Source: Ilumatobacteraceae bacterium (GTDB lineage Bacteria > Actinomycetota > Acidimicrobiia > Acidimicrobiales > Ilumatobacteraceae). From it: a stretch of DNA of 64,000 bases. The stretch spans positions 1 to 64,000 of the forward strand of contig JANYKU010000089.1 in the NCBI GenBank assembly GCA_025358075.1, written 5' to 3'. A program made the translations under genes and the position numbers. Positions 1-8,435 of the stretch are shown piece after piece (position 1 is the first letter of the stretch; each line of letters opens with the position of its first letter). The notes beneath the pieces are model-generated. The model saw only the letters and a program-made list of their open reading frames with translations, did no database searches and was not told the DNA's origin.

Positions 1-2
1 GG

Positions 3-1211
3 GCCGGGATCACCGCCGAGAGGGCGCCGACGATTGCGGGTGCGCTGATCGATGCCGGCGTCGACTACGTCGTGGTCGTGCGCGGCTCGATCTACTCCGC
101 CGAGCAGACCCGACCAGACTTCCACCAGCCAACCGGCTTCAACATCGACATCTGCCGCGCAGTCAAGGCAGCCCTCCCGAACACGCCGGTGTTCCTTCAA
201 GGCTCGGTCGTGCGGTGCGATCAAGCCGAGCAGGCGATTGCCGACGGGGTGTGTGATGCAGTGGAGATGACGCGCGCCCAGATCGCCGACCCTGACCTTG
301 TTGCCAAGCTGCGAGCAGGTACCACTGACACGATCCGGCCGTGCATCCGCTGCAATCAGAAGTGTCAGGTGCGCGATGTACGCAACCCGCTCGTGAGTTG
401 TGTCGGCGAGCCCTCTGCCGGCCGCGAGACCGAGGATCCCGACTGGTACACACCTGCCGACGAACCCCGCCGAATCGTCGTGATCGGCAGCGGCGTGGCC
501 GGGCTCGAGGCTGCCCGCGTCGCTGCAATTCGGGGACATCACGCCATCGTCGTAGAACGGTCCGAACAAGTTGGCGGGATGGCCGCGCTTGCCGGTCCGG
601 GGGCGCCGCTCGCCGCATGGTTGGAGTCGGAATGCCGCCGCCTCGGCGTCGACATCCGCGCCGATACCGCGTCGATGCCCGCGGGTGACGTGACCATCCA
701 ATGCACCGGGTCAATAATGGGTCGGCGCGAGTACGAACTGGTCGATCCGTCGATGGTCATCGACATCGCCGACATTCGCCGAGGCACCGCCCTACCGAGC
801 GGCTACATCGCGCTGTTCGACCCGATCGGCGGCCCGATCGCTGTCGCGCTCGCCGAGGAACTCGGTGACCGGGCGATCCTGATCACCCAGGACCACATCG
901 CCGGAAACGAACTGTCGCCGAGTGGTGATCTTGCGCCGGCCAACGTTCGCCTGGCACAGCGCGGCGTGACCATCGAACGACGCACGTTGCTGCGCGCGGT
1001 GCGACCCGGCGAGATCGAGGTCGAAGACCGCTTCACCGGTCAGCGACGCACGATCGCCTGCGCGGCGCTCGTCGACTGCGGGTTCCGTCTGCCGACTGCG
1101 CCACTTCCCGGGGCCGATCTGCAAGCCGGCGATTGCGTCGCACCCCGAACGATCTACGAGGCCGTGCTCGAAGGCCGCCGCGCCGCCTTGGCCGTCGACC
1201 TCCTGCCTTAG
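3..1211 (+). CDS. FAD/NADH:flavin oxidoreductase (2,4-dienoyl-CoA reductase-like), 5'-truncated
   Basis: The reading frame is open from base 3, so the start lies before the window and only the last 402 codons are present. What remains is the end of an FMN TIM barrel (SVVRCDQAEQAIADGVCDAVEMTR), a 4Fe-4S cysteine cluster (CIRCNQKC followed by a fourth Cys in NPLVSC) and a Rossmann FAD/NAD domain with GSGVAGLEAARVA. This order is that of 2,4-dienoyl-CoA reductase/trimethylamine dehydrogenase-type enzymes of the old yellow enzyme superfamily, which pass electrons from NAD(P)H through FAD and Fe-S to FMN. Mycofactocin-associated oxidoreductases share this layout, but nothing mycofactocin-related is visible here. 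The substrate is unknown. Confidence 0.85.
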   Translation, partial: AGITAERAPTIAGALIDAGVDYVVVVRGSIYSAEQTRPDFHQPTGFNIDICRAVKAALPNTPVFLQGSVVRCDQAEQAIADGVCDAVEMTRAQIADPDLVAKLRAGTTDTIRPCIRCNQKCQVRDVRNPLVSCVGEPSAGRETEDPDWYTPADEPRRIVVIGSGVAGLEAARVAAIRGHHAIVVERSEQVGGMAALAGPGAPLAAWLESECRRLGVDIRADTASMPAGDVTIQCTGSIMGRREYELVDPSMVIDIADIRRGTALPSGYIALFDPIGGPIAVALAEELGDRAILITQDHIAGNELSPSGDLAPANVRLAQRGVTIERRTLLRAVRPGEIEVEDRFTGQRRTIACAALVDCGFRLPTAPLPGADLQAGDCVAPRTIYEAVLEGRRAALAVDLLP

Positions 1212-1222
1212 CCGCAAGTACC

Positions 1223-1456
1223 TCAGCCGGACGAGGCGATCAGGGCGATGCCGGCGGCGACCAACACCAAGCCGATCACGACCTGGACGACGCGAGACCG
1301 GCACGATGGGGTGCCCTCGTAGCCGCGGGTGGACACCCGCTGGTTACCCAGCATGACGTTGCGGGCCGACACCGAACCACTGACGCCACCCCTGGGGACC
1401 ATGAGGGCGAATCCGACGAGCACCGCGAGCATGCCGATGGCGAGCACGTCGCGCAT
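1223..1456 (-). CDS. small two-helix membrane protein of unknown function
   Basis: A 77-residue protein with two predicted membrane helices: an N-terminal one (DVLAIGMLAVLVGFALMV) and a C-terminal one (VVQVVIGLVLVAAGIALIA). The roughly 25-residue loop between them contains one Cys. The start chosen is ATG at 1456; an ATG at 1480 would add eight residues and cannot be excluded, since neither has a clear ribosome binding site. It is convergent with the oxidoreductase and divergent from the HAD-GH18 gene. No family recognised. Confidence 0.5.
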   Translation of the reverse strand: MRDVLAIGMLAVLVGFALMVPRGGVSGSVSARNVMLGNQRVSTRGYEGTPSCRSRVVQVVIGLVLVAAGIALIASSG

Positions 1457-1511
1457 GGTACTGCACCCATGCCGAGTCATGAGCCGACGCGATGAATAGC
1501 CTCGACTGAGC

Positions 1512-3356
1512 ATGACCTCAACCCGGCGGCCCGACCGTGCCCAAGGCCGACCGGCCGCCGTCCTGTGGGACATGGACGGCACGCTCGTCGACACCGAGCC
1601 GTACTGGATGGACTGCGAGTTCGAGCTCGTCGCGGCCCACGGCGGCACGTGGAGCGATGAACATGCCCACGCCATCATCGGCAGCGATCTACGCGAATCC
1701 GGTCGATACATCCGCGATCACGGCGGGGTCGATCTGCCGATCGACGAGATCGTCAATCAACTGCTCGACGGTGTCATCGCCCGCGTGCGCGAGACCATGC
1801 CGTGGCGACCGGGAGCACGCGACCTTCTGGCCGAGCTGCACGACAACGACATCCCCTGCGCGCTGGTCACCATGTCGTGGCGCCGGCTCGTCGACGCAAT
1901 CGTCGGCGGACTTCCGCAAGGTTCGTTCGCGGCGACCATCGTCGGTGACGAGGTTCGCCTGGGCAAGCCGCACCCCGCGCCATACCTGGCCGCAGCGCGA
2001 GCTCTGTCGGTGTCGCCGCGGGATTGCGTGGCGCTCGAAGACTCACCCACGGGGGTACGGTCGGCCACCGCCGCCGGGTGCCAGGTGATCGCCATCCCGC
2101 ACGTCGTCGACGTGCCGGCGCAACGCGGCCTGCGCATGGCTGACTCGCTGACCGAGCTCCACGTCGACAACCTGCTCGCCACCCCTCATCGACGACGAGG
2201 CGTCGCACTGGGCGCCGGCGTGCTGGTGCTGGCTGCGGCCGCGGCCGGGGCGGTGCTGATCCGCAACAACCCGCCGCCACCGCTGCCGCCCCTCATCGAC
2301 ATCCCGATCGACGCGTGGGCGCCGTACTGGACGCTGCCCGACGCACAGAGCACGCTCGCCACCAACGGACGGATGCTGCGCCAGGTGTCGCCCTTCTGGT
2401 ACTCGACTCACGATGCCACCGCGATCACCGTCGACGGCAACCTCACGACCGATGCGACGGCCGCGTTCATATCGGCGGCGCGGGCCGCAGGGACACGTGT
2501 GGTTCCTTCGATCGTCGACGCCATGCCTGCCGGTGGCATGGCCGCGCTGCTGGCCGACCCCACCGCGCGCGCCGCGCACGTCGCCGCCATCGCCGACCTG
2601 GCCGCCACCAACGGCTTCGACGGCATCGACCTCGACTACGAACAGTTCGCGTTCGCCGACAACAGGACCACGTGGTCGACGACGCGTCCATTGTGGATCA
2701 GCTTCGTCACCGAGCTCGGCGACCGCCTGCATGCCGACGGCCGCACGCTGACGGTCAGCGTGCCGTACATCACCGACACCGGGCGCACCGATCTCAGTGG
2801 CTTCTGGGTCTACGACTACGCGGGGATGGAACCACACGTCGATCAGATCCGCATCATGGCCTACGATTACTCGACGGCCAAGGCCGGTCCGATCGCTCCG
2901 CTGTCGTTCGTCGAGCAGGCCATCGGCGCCGCCAAGAAGGCAGTGCACGACGACACCAAGCTGGTGCTCGGCGTTGCGCTGTACGGATACAACTGGCCGA
3001 TCGCTACGGTTGGCACTTGTCCGGCCGACCAAGAAGGTAAGACCAGCGTGACCCAGAAGAACATCGACGAACTGATCGCCAAGCGAACGGCGACGCCCGT
3101 GCACGACCCGCTCACGGGCGAGTCGTCGTTCACCTACCAGCTGGAAGTCAGCGACGGTACGACGACGTGCACGCAGACCCGCGAAGTGCACTACGTCGAC
3201 GCCGAGGGTGCCCGACAGCGAATCGACATTGCCCGACGCGAGCGGTTGGGTGCCGTGGCCTTGTGGGCGCTCGGTTTCGACAGCCCGGCCACCTGGCAGA
3301 GCATCGGCCAGTTGGCCCAGCTACCCGGATCGACGACGTCGGTGTCGGCGCCATGA
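1512..3356 (+). CDS. HAD-family phosphatase fused through a membrane anchor to a GH18 (chitinase/YaaH-like) domain
   Basis: A 614-residue fusion. Residues 15-215 are a complete HAD phosphatase of the beta-phosphoglucomutase type: DMDGT (nucleophile Asp20, acid Asp22), a Thr/Ser motif II near 120, LGKPHP (Lys152) and ALEDSPTG (Asp177). After PHRRRG a single hydrophobic helix (about 231-250) should act as a signal anchor, placing the HAD domain in the cytoplasm and the rest outside. A Pro-rich linker leads to a GH18 TIM barrel with the catalytic signature DGIDLDYE (Glu377), as in cell-wall-acting YaaH-type glycosidases. Both domains keep their catalytic residues, and there is no stop or frame change between them. 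The last base pairs overlap the next gene (ATGA). Confidence 0.85.
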   Translation: MTSTRRPDRAQGRPAAVLWDMDGTLVDTEPYWMDCEFELVAAHGGTWSDEHAHAIIGSDLRESGRYIRDHGGVDLPIDEIVNQLLDGVIARVRETMPWRPGARDLLAELHDNDIPCALVTMSWRRLVDAIVGGLPQGSFAATIVGDEVRLGKPHPAPYLAAARALSVSPRDCVALEDSPTGVRSATAAGCQVIAIPHVVDVPAQRGLRMADSLTELHVDNLLATPHRRRGVALGAGVLVLAAAAAGAVLIRNNPPPPLPPLIDIPIDAWAPYWTLPDAQSTLATNGRMLRQVSPFWYSTHDATAITVDGNLTTDATAAFISAARAAGTRVVPSIVDAMPAGGMAALLADPTARAAHVAAIADLAATNGFDGIDLDYEQFAFADNRTTWSTTRPLWISFVTELGDRLHADGRTLTVSVPYITDTGRTDLSGFWVYDYAGMEPHVDQIRIMAYDYSTAKAGPIAPLSFVEQAIGAAKKAVHDDTKLVLGVALYGYNWPIATVGTCPADQEGKTSVTQKNIDELIAKRTATPVHDPLTGESSFTYQLEVSDGTTTCTQTREVHYVDAEGARQRIDIARRERLGAVALWALGFDSPATWQSIGQLAQLPGSTTSVSAP

Positions 3357-4195
3357 CCACGTTCGGCGTGATGTTCCGCAGGGAGTGGCCTGCCGATCGA
3401 CTGATGACGTACGCCCGCAAGGTCGAAGAGGCCAACCTCGACGAGTTGTGGGTCGTCGAAGACCTCAGCTTCCACGGCGGGTTCACCCAGGCGACCGCGG
3501 CCTTGGCGGCCACCAGGCAGATCGGCGTCGGCATCGGCATCGCCCCGGCCGTGGTTCGCAACGTCGCCTACACGGCGATGGAGATCGCCACGCTCGCCCA
3601 GATGTTTCCTGGCCGGTTCCACATGGGCTTCGGTCATGGGGTCGATTTCTGGATCGAACAGGTCGGCGCCGCCCCAACGTCGTGGATGTCATCGCTGCGC
3701 GAAGTCGTCGTCGCCGTCACCCGGCTGCTGGCCGGCGAGACCGTGACGATGGACGGAGCACACGTTCATCTCGACAAGGTCCAACTCGCCCATGCCGCAA
3801 ACGTCATTCCGCCGATCTCACTGGGTGTCCGTGGTCCCCGGTCGATGGCATTGGCCGACGAGGTCGCCGATGGGATCATCTTCGCCGAATGGTCGGGTCC
3901 GAAGTACCTCCAGCAGGTGCGTGCCCAGATCGGCGACGCGACGAAGTTCACTGCCTTCGTTCAAGCCAGCCGCGACGTCGAGGCACTCGAGGCGATGATG
4001 CACGAGAAGATGGCCTTGCCCCGCTTCGCCAGCCAACTCGCCGCCTACGGGTCTGAACGCCCGCCGCTGGAGGAACTGGTGATCGCCGGCGATCCGGCCA
4101 CCTGGTTCGACCAGGCCCAGAAGTGGATCGACGCCGGTGCCGCCGCTGTTGTTTTCTGTCCGCTACCAACCGACCCCGTGGAGCTGCCGCTATGA
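3353..4195 (+). CDS. LLM-class (luciferase-like) flavin-dependent oxidoreductase
   Basis: A 280-residue bacterial-luciferase-fold protein. Recognisable features are the N-terminal strand TTFGVMFRREWP, the ELWVVEDLSFHGGF segment, MFPGRFHMGFGHG and the GVRGPRSMALADEVADGIIFAE stretch typical of the family, which uses reduced FMN or F420 for hydride transfer or monooxygenation. The family is usually 280-350 residues. The start is the ATG whose last bases overlap the stop of the HAD-GH18 gene (ATGA), and its own stop overlaps the next start in the same way, so it is translationally coupled on both sides. Substrate unknown. Confidence 0.85.
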   Translation: MTTFGVMFRREWPADRLMTYARKVEEANLDELWVVEDLSFHGGFTQATAALAATRQIGVGIGIAPAVVRNVAYTAMEIATLAQMFPGRFHMGFGHGVDFWIEQVGAAPTSWMSSLREVVVAVTRLLAGETVTMDGAHVHLDKVQLAHAANVIPPISLGVRGPRSMALADEVADGIIFAEWSGPKYLQQVRAQIGDATKFTAFVQASRDVEALEAMMHEKMALPRFASQLAAYGSERPPLEELVIAGDPATWFDQAQKWIDAGAAAVVFCPLPTDPVELPL

Positions 4196-4695
4196 CCGTC
4201 GACGCCGATGAACGCACTCGCCTGGCCGCCCGTCGCGCCGAACTCAGTGCTCAGTACCTCGCTCCGCGCGCCGAGCGAGCCGTCAGCACCGCCCGCGGCG
4301 TGCACCACGTCGCCTTGATCAGCAGCGACGTCGAGCGCACGGTGCAGTTCTTCCAGGGCGTCCTCGGGTTTCCGCTGATCGAGATGTTCGAGAACCGCGA
4401 CTACGAAGGTTCGACGCACTTCTTCTTCGACATCGGGCACGGCAACACGCTTGCCTACTTCGACCTGCCCGGTCTCGACCTCGGGCCATACCAGGAAGTG
4501 CTCGGCGGCCATCATCACCTGGCCATCTCCGTCGAACGCTCGAACTGGGAGAACCTCAAGGCCCGTCTCGACGACAACCAGGTCGAGTACGCCCACGTCG
4601 GCGGCTCGTCGCTGTACTTCCGCGGGCCCGATGGTGAACGCCTCGAGCTGATCAGCGACCCGTTGCTGGAGATGTACGGCAAGCCGGTCGGGTGA
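4192..4695 (+). CDS. VOC-family (glyoxalase/extradiol-dioxygenase-like) protein
   Basis: A 167-residue protein. After an N-terminal helical stretch of about 35 residues it has one vicinal-oxygen-chelate domain: GVHHVALISSDVERTVQFFQ, an HH pair in the second half (GGHHHLAISV) and FRGPDGERLELI, which supply the usual His/His/Glu metal ligands. Such domains serve in glyoxalases, epimerases and ring-cleavage dioxygenases. It is coupled by ATGA overlap to the flavin oxidoreductase, suggesting that the two act on one pathway. A specific reaction cannot be assigned. Confidence 0.8.
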   Translation: MTVDADERTRLAARRAELSAQYLAPRAERAVSTARGVHHVALISSDVERTVQFFQGVLGFPLIEMFENRDYEGSTHFFFDIGHGNTLAYFDLPGLDLGPYQEVLGGHHHLAISVERSNWENLKARLDDNQVEYAHVGGSSLYFRGPDGERLELISDPLLEMYGKPVG

Positions 4696-4714
4696 CATGG
4701 CTGTGAGCGGAATA

Positions 4715-4728
4715 GTTGCGACCGCAAC
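4715..4728. repeat. short inverted repeat before the pirin gene
   Basis: GTTGC and GCAAC arms of 5 bp are separated by 4 bp, with another TTGC at 4732. They lie 16 bp before the pirin start and could be a weak operator, but so short a repeat may be chance. Confidence 0.2.
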
Positions 4729-4743
4729 AATGTTGCAGGGACC

Positions 4744-5448
4744 ATGACCATCACTGTCCAACGGGCCGCAGACCGCGCCCACACCGCCATCGACTGGCTC
4801 GACTCCAAGCATTCGTTCAACTTCGGCGAGCACTACCGAGCCAGCGACACTGGCCACGGTCTGCTCCTTGTCAACAACGACGACACCGTCGCCCCGGGTG
4901 CCGGCTTCGGGTTCCACGGCCACCGCGACATGGAGATCGTGACGTGGGTGCTGTCCGGCAAGTTGGAGCATCACGACTCCGAGGGCAACAACGGCGTGCT
5001 CTACCCAGGCCTCGCCCAACGCATGTCTGCAGGCCGCGGCATTCGCCATAGCGAGATGAACGCGAGCGCGACCGAGCCCGTGCACTTCGTGCAGATGTGG
5101 GTGCTCCCGGACTCGCGGGGAATCGATCCCGGCTACGAGCAGCGCGACATCAACGAGGCGCTTGCGGCGGCAACGCTGGTACCGATCGCGTCGGGCAAGG
5201 GCCACGCCGGGGCGGTAACGATCCATCAGAAGGACGCCGTGCTCTGGGGCGGTCGCTTGCCGGCCGGAACCACGGTCGAGCTACCGACCGACGAACATGT
5301 GCACGCCTTCGTCGCACTCGGAGACGGCAGCCTGGACAACGACACGGTTCTCAGCACGGGCGACGGTGTGCGCATCACGGAGCCACAAGCGCTGCGATTC
5401 ACGGCTGGCGACAACGGTGCCGAACTTTTGGTGTGGGCCACCGCGTGA
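4744..5448 (+). CDS. pirin-family bicupin (quercetinase/YhhW-like)
   Basis: A 234-residue protein with the pirin metal-site motif in the N-terminal cupin: His58 and His60 in GFGFHGHRDMEIVTWVLSG, and His102 and Glu104 in GRGIRHSEMNAS. Members bind Fe, Cu or Zn; some are quercetin 2,3-dioxygenases and others have regulatory roles. ATG at 4744 follows a GCAGGGA stretch. The stop overlaps the GTG start of the amidohydrolase, so the two are co-translated. With the VOC, flavin oxidoreductase and amidohydrolase neighbours, a role in oxidative breakdown of an aromatic or flavonoid-like compound is a fair inference. Confidence 0.85.
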   Translation: MTITVQRAADRAHTAIDWLDSKHSFNFGEHYRASDTGHGLLLVNNDDTVAPGAGFGFHGHRDMEIVTWVLSGKLEHHDSEGNNGVLYPGLAQRMSAGRGIRHSEMNASATEPVHFVQMWVLPDSRGIDPGYEQRDINEALAAATLVPIASGKGHAGAVTIHQKDAVLWGGRLPAGTTVELPTDEHVHAFVALGDGSLDNDTVLSTGDGVRITEPQALRFTAGDNGAELLVWATA

Positions 5449-6278
5449 CCGAACGGCACTTTCCGGCCGGCACGTGTGACACACACATGCACATCTACGA
5501 CAGCCACTACGCGGTTGCGCCGACGGCCCTTCTGCAGCCACCTGACGCGACGATCGACGACTATCGGCAGGTGCAAGCCGACCTTGGTCTACAGCGCGTC
5601 GTGGTGGTTCAACCGACGACGTACGGGTTCGACAACTCCTGCACGCTCGACGCCGTCGCCGAACTCGGGGCCGGCGCCCGAGCAATCGTCGTGGTCGACG
5701 ATCTGGTCGCTGACGTCGAACTCGAGCGATTGACACGCCTCGGGGGGCGCGGCGCGCGGTTCCACATGTTGCCCGGTGGCGCCGTGCCGTGGGAGATGAT
5801 GCAGGCCGTCGCCGAACGCATCGCTTCGTTCGGGTGGCACATCCAGCTTCAGATGAACGGCCGAGATCTGATCGATCGATTGGAGGCCCTCATGGCACTG
5901 CCAACGCCAGTGGTCATCGATCACGTCGGCCGCTACATGCCGCCGGTCCAGCCCGCCGACGAACGGTTCCAGGTCTTGCTGCGGTTGCTCGACACGGGGC
6001 GTTGTTGGGTCAAGCTGTCGGCGCCGTACGAGTCGGCGACCGATGCCACCCACCAGTATCTAGCGGTCACGCGGCTCGTCCACACGCTCGTCGAACACGC
6101 ACCTCAGCGAATGCTGTGGGCGACGAACTGGCCACATCCCGGCCAGGCCAGTCCGCCGTCGTTGGCGGATCTCCGCCGAATGGCATTCGACTGGATGCCC
6201 GATGACGCGGTTCGACAACGCGTCCTCGTCGACAACCCCGCGGAGCTGTATCAGTTCGAGTCCATCACAGCGTCGTGA
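5445..6278 (+). CDS. amidohydrolase-family TIM-barrel hydrolase (LigI/lactonase-like)
   Basis: A 277-residue protein starting at a GTG inside the pirin stop (GTGA). It has the N-terminal HxH of the amidohydrolase_2 family (CDTHMHIYD), the VIDHVGRYMPP loop and the late ATNWPHP motif with the conserved Asn/His region. Relatives include 2-pyrone-4,6-dicarboxylate lactonase and galactarolactone isomerase, which often work without a tightly bound metal. The length is normal. It most likely hydrolyses a lactone or similar ring intermediate made by the upstream oxidoreductases, but that is inferred from context. Confidence 0.8.
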   Translation: MTERHFPAGTCDTHMHIYDSHYAVAPTALLQPPDATIDDYRQVQADLGLQRVVVVQPTTYGFDNSCTLDAVAELGAGARAIVVVDDLVADVELERLTRLGGRGARFHMLPGGAVPWEMMQAVAERIASFGWHIQLQMNGRDLIDRLEALMALPTPVVIDHVGRYMPPVQPADERFQVLLRLLDTGRCWVKLSAPYESATDATHQYLAVTRLVHTLVEHAPQRMLWATNWPHPGQASPPSLADLRRMAFDWMPDDAVRQRVLVDNPAELYQFESITAS

Positions 6279-6299
6279 GCGCTTACCCCAGGAGCCCCC

Positions 6300-7073
6300 G
6301 TGCCCAGTAACTACGCCTCGTATCCATCACTCGTCGACCGCACCGTCTTCATCACCGGTGGAGCCGACGGAATCGGCAGCGCGATGGTCGAGCAGTTCGC
6401 CCGCCAAGGGAGCAAAGTCGCATTCGTCGACAAGAACGTCGAGTACGCCCTCGCCACGATCCAACGTTGCGTCGATGCCGGCGTCGCCCACGCGCCGGCG
6501 TTCTACGAGGTCGACCTGCTCGACATCGCCGCACTGCGGGCCGCGTGCGCGGCGGCGATCGCGGCACTCGGTGGCGTGACCGTACTGGTCAACAACGCGG
6601 CCAACGACGATCGCCACGATTGGCGCGACGTGACCCCGGAGTACTTCGACAATCGGATCAACACCAACCTTCGTCACTACTTCTTCGCCATCCAGGCCCT
6701 GGCGCCGCAGATGATCGAGGCTGGTGTCGGGTCGATCATCAACATCGGCTCGAGCAGCTACATGATGAAAGAAGACATCTTCCCCGGGTACGCGATCGCC
6801 AAGTCGGCGGTGGAAGGCATCACCCGCACGATGGCACGCACGTTCGGCCCACACGGCGTGCGGGTCAACACCGTGTTGCCCGGCTGGGTACCGACCGAAC
6901 GACAACTCGCCAAGTGGTGGACGCCCGAAGGCGAGCAATCGACGATGAACAACCAGTCGATCAAGCGGCGGATCACGCCCGACGAGTTCGCTCAGATGGT
7001 GTTGTTTCTCGCCGCCGACGACGGCGCGGCGTGCACCGCCCAGCAATTCCTGGTCGACGGCGGTCGCCGCTAG
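6300..7073 (+). CDS. short-chain dehydrogenase/reductase
   Basis: A 257-residue classical SDR: TGGADGIG cofactor loop at residues 19-26, an acidic residue after the second strand (FVDKN, favouring NAD), NNAAN in place of NNAG, Ser in NIGSSS, and YAIAK for the Tyr/Lys pair, then PGWVPTERQ. GTG at 6300 is the start, preceded by CAGGAG 8 bases upstream. It lies 21 bases after the amidohydrolase and probably ends this operon, as a hairpin follows. NAD-dependent oxidation of an alcohol or sugar-acid substrate is expected. Confidence 0.85.
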   Translation: MPSNYASYPSLVDRTVFITGGADGIGSAMVEQFARQGSKVAFVDKNVEYALATIQRCVDAGVAHAPAFYEVDLLDIAALRAACAAAIAALGGVTVLVNNAANDDRHDWRDVTPEYFDNRINTNLRHYFFAIQALAPQMIEAGVGSIINIGSSSYMMKEDIFPGYAIAKSAVEGITRTMARTFGPHGVRVNTVLPGWVPTERQLAKWWTPEGEQSTMNNQSIKRRITPDEFAQMVLFLAADDGAACTAQQFLVDGGRR

Positions 7074-7087
7074 TAGGGCCGACTTGT

Positions 7088-7102
7088 GCCCCGCTTCGGG
7101 GC
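7088..7102 (+). terminator. hairpin after the SDR gene
   Basis: A 6-bp perfect stem (GCCCCG/CGGGGC) with a 3-base loop stands 14 bases after the SDR stop. No T-run follows, so termination may be inefficient or factor-assisted. Confidence 0.5.
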
Positions 7103-7108
7103 TATGTA

Positions 7109-7136
7109 CTCTTCCACTAACCACTTAGTGGAAGAG
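7109..7136. promoter_or_regulatory. perfect 12+12-bp palindrome, likely GntR/YtrA operator
   Basis: The arms CTCTTCCACTAA and TTAGTGGAAGAG are exact reverse complements separated by CCAC. The palindrome ends 7 bases before the ATG of the GntR regulator, and its right arm includes the probable ribosome binding site (GGAAGAGGGG). YtrA-type regulators bind long symmetrical operators in front of their own operons, so autoregulation of the regulator-ABC cassette is the natural reading. Confidence 0.75.
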
Positions 7137-7143
7137 GGGTTTG

Positions 7144-7536
7144 ATGATCGAATTCCAGCTCGACACCGCATCCGGTGTCGCCACCTATCTGCAACTCGTC
7201 CAGCAGGTGCATCAGGCCCTGCAGCTCGGCCTGCTCGAGCCGGGTGACCAGCTACCGACCGCCCAGCAAGTCGTCGCCAAGCTGGCGATCAACCCCAACA
7301 CGGTGCTCAAGGCCTACCGCGATCTCGAGCGCGAGGGCCTGGCGCGTGCTCGTCCTGGCATGGGAACGTTCATCGTCGCCTCGCCGCCGCGCACCGACCC
7401 TGCCGCTCAGGCAAGGTTTCTCAACTCGATGTCCGAGTGGCTGCGCGCCGCGCGGGCGAACGGCCTTGGTCCGGACGACATCGAGGCGATCTATCGCACG
7501 GCGTTCCGAAGCTGCTTCGCGGAGGGTGTTGCATGA
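7144..7536 (+). CDS. GntR-family (YtrA subfamily) transcriptional regulator
   Basis: A 130-residue protein, the short YtrA type: a GntR winged helix (about residues 10-75, with QLPTAQQVVAKLAINPNTVLKAY and EGLARARPGMGTFIV) followed by a short dimerising helix pair rather than an effector domain. ATG at 7144 is preferred over the adjacent TTG. YtrA members sit first in operons for ABC transporters and repress them. Here the next gene begins within this stop codon (ATGA). The regulator appears intact although both transporter genes downstream carry lesions. Confidence 0.9.
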   Translation: MIEFQLDTASGVATYLQLVQQVHQALQLGLLEPGDQLPTAQQVVAKLAINPNTVLKAYRDLEREGLARARPGMGTFIVASPPRTDPAAQARFLNSMSEWLRAARANGLGPDDIEAIYRTAFRSCFAEGVA

Positions 7537-8435
7537 CCGCCGTTCTCGAGACCAATGCGCTCGGCAAGAAGTACGGACGACGTTGGGCCCTCCACGACTG
7601 CACCCTGGTCATCCCGGATGGCAAGGTCGTCGGGCTCGTCGGACCGAACGGCGCCGGCAAGACCACCCTGCTCCATCTCGCCGTCGGCTTGTTGGCTCCC
7701 ACGTCAGGAACGATCACGGTGCTCGGGGGTCGTCCCGCCGACGGACCGGCCCAACTCGGGCGGGTCGGCTTCGTCGCCCAGGACACGCCCACGTACGCAC
7801 GAATGTCGGTTGCCAACCATCTCGAGATGGGCGCCTGGCTCAACCCGGGCTGGGACGGCGAGCTGGCCGAAGGGCGGATCCAACAGCTCGCCCTCGACCC
7901 GCGCCAGCGCGCCGGGTCGCTCTCGGGCGGCCAGCGGGCCCAGCTTGCGCTGACCATGGCCATCGCCAAACGCCCGGAGCTCCTCGTCCTCGACGAGCCC
8001 GTCGCCAGTCTGGATCCCCTCGCCCGACGCGAGTTCCTTTAGAGCCTGATGGAGGTTGTCGCCGAGCACGGAGTCAGTGTCGTGCTCTCCTCGCATCTCG
8101 TTGCCGACCTCGAACGCGTCTGCGACTACCTCGTCGTGCTCGCCGCCTCCCGCGTGCAGCTGTGTGGAGAGGTCAGCGAGATACTGGCCTCGCACTTCCG
8201 CATCTCCGGATCGCTCCGGAACCCGGCCACCCTTCCGGCGAACCAGGAGGTCATCGAGGAAAGTCACACCGACCGACAGACCACGCTCCTCGTGCGTACC
8301 GACGAGCCGATCCTCGACCCGGCCTGGAACGTCAAACCCGTCACGCTGGAAGATGTCGTGCTCGCCTACATGAGCCGCTCCCGCGACGACCAACTCGTCC
8401 CGGGCCGCCGGCCCGGACTGGCGGTGGTCCGATGA
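7533..8435 (+). pseudogene. ABC transporter ATP-binding protein, interrupted by an in-frame amber codon
   Basis: The frame encodes an ABC ATPase with Walker A (GPNGAGKTT), signature (LSGGQRAQLAL) and Walker B/D-loop (LLVLDEPVASLDP), then meets TAG at 8040-8042 after LARREFL. The same frame continues with SLMEVVAEHGVSVVLSSHL (H-loop His) and a C-terminal domain to 8435. CAG (Gln) is the probable ancestral codon, one transition away. The 169-residue product lacks the H-loop and so could not act as a normal ATPase unless the stop is read through. The cassette resembles YtrB-type or antibiotic-export ATPases. Confidence 0.85.
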
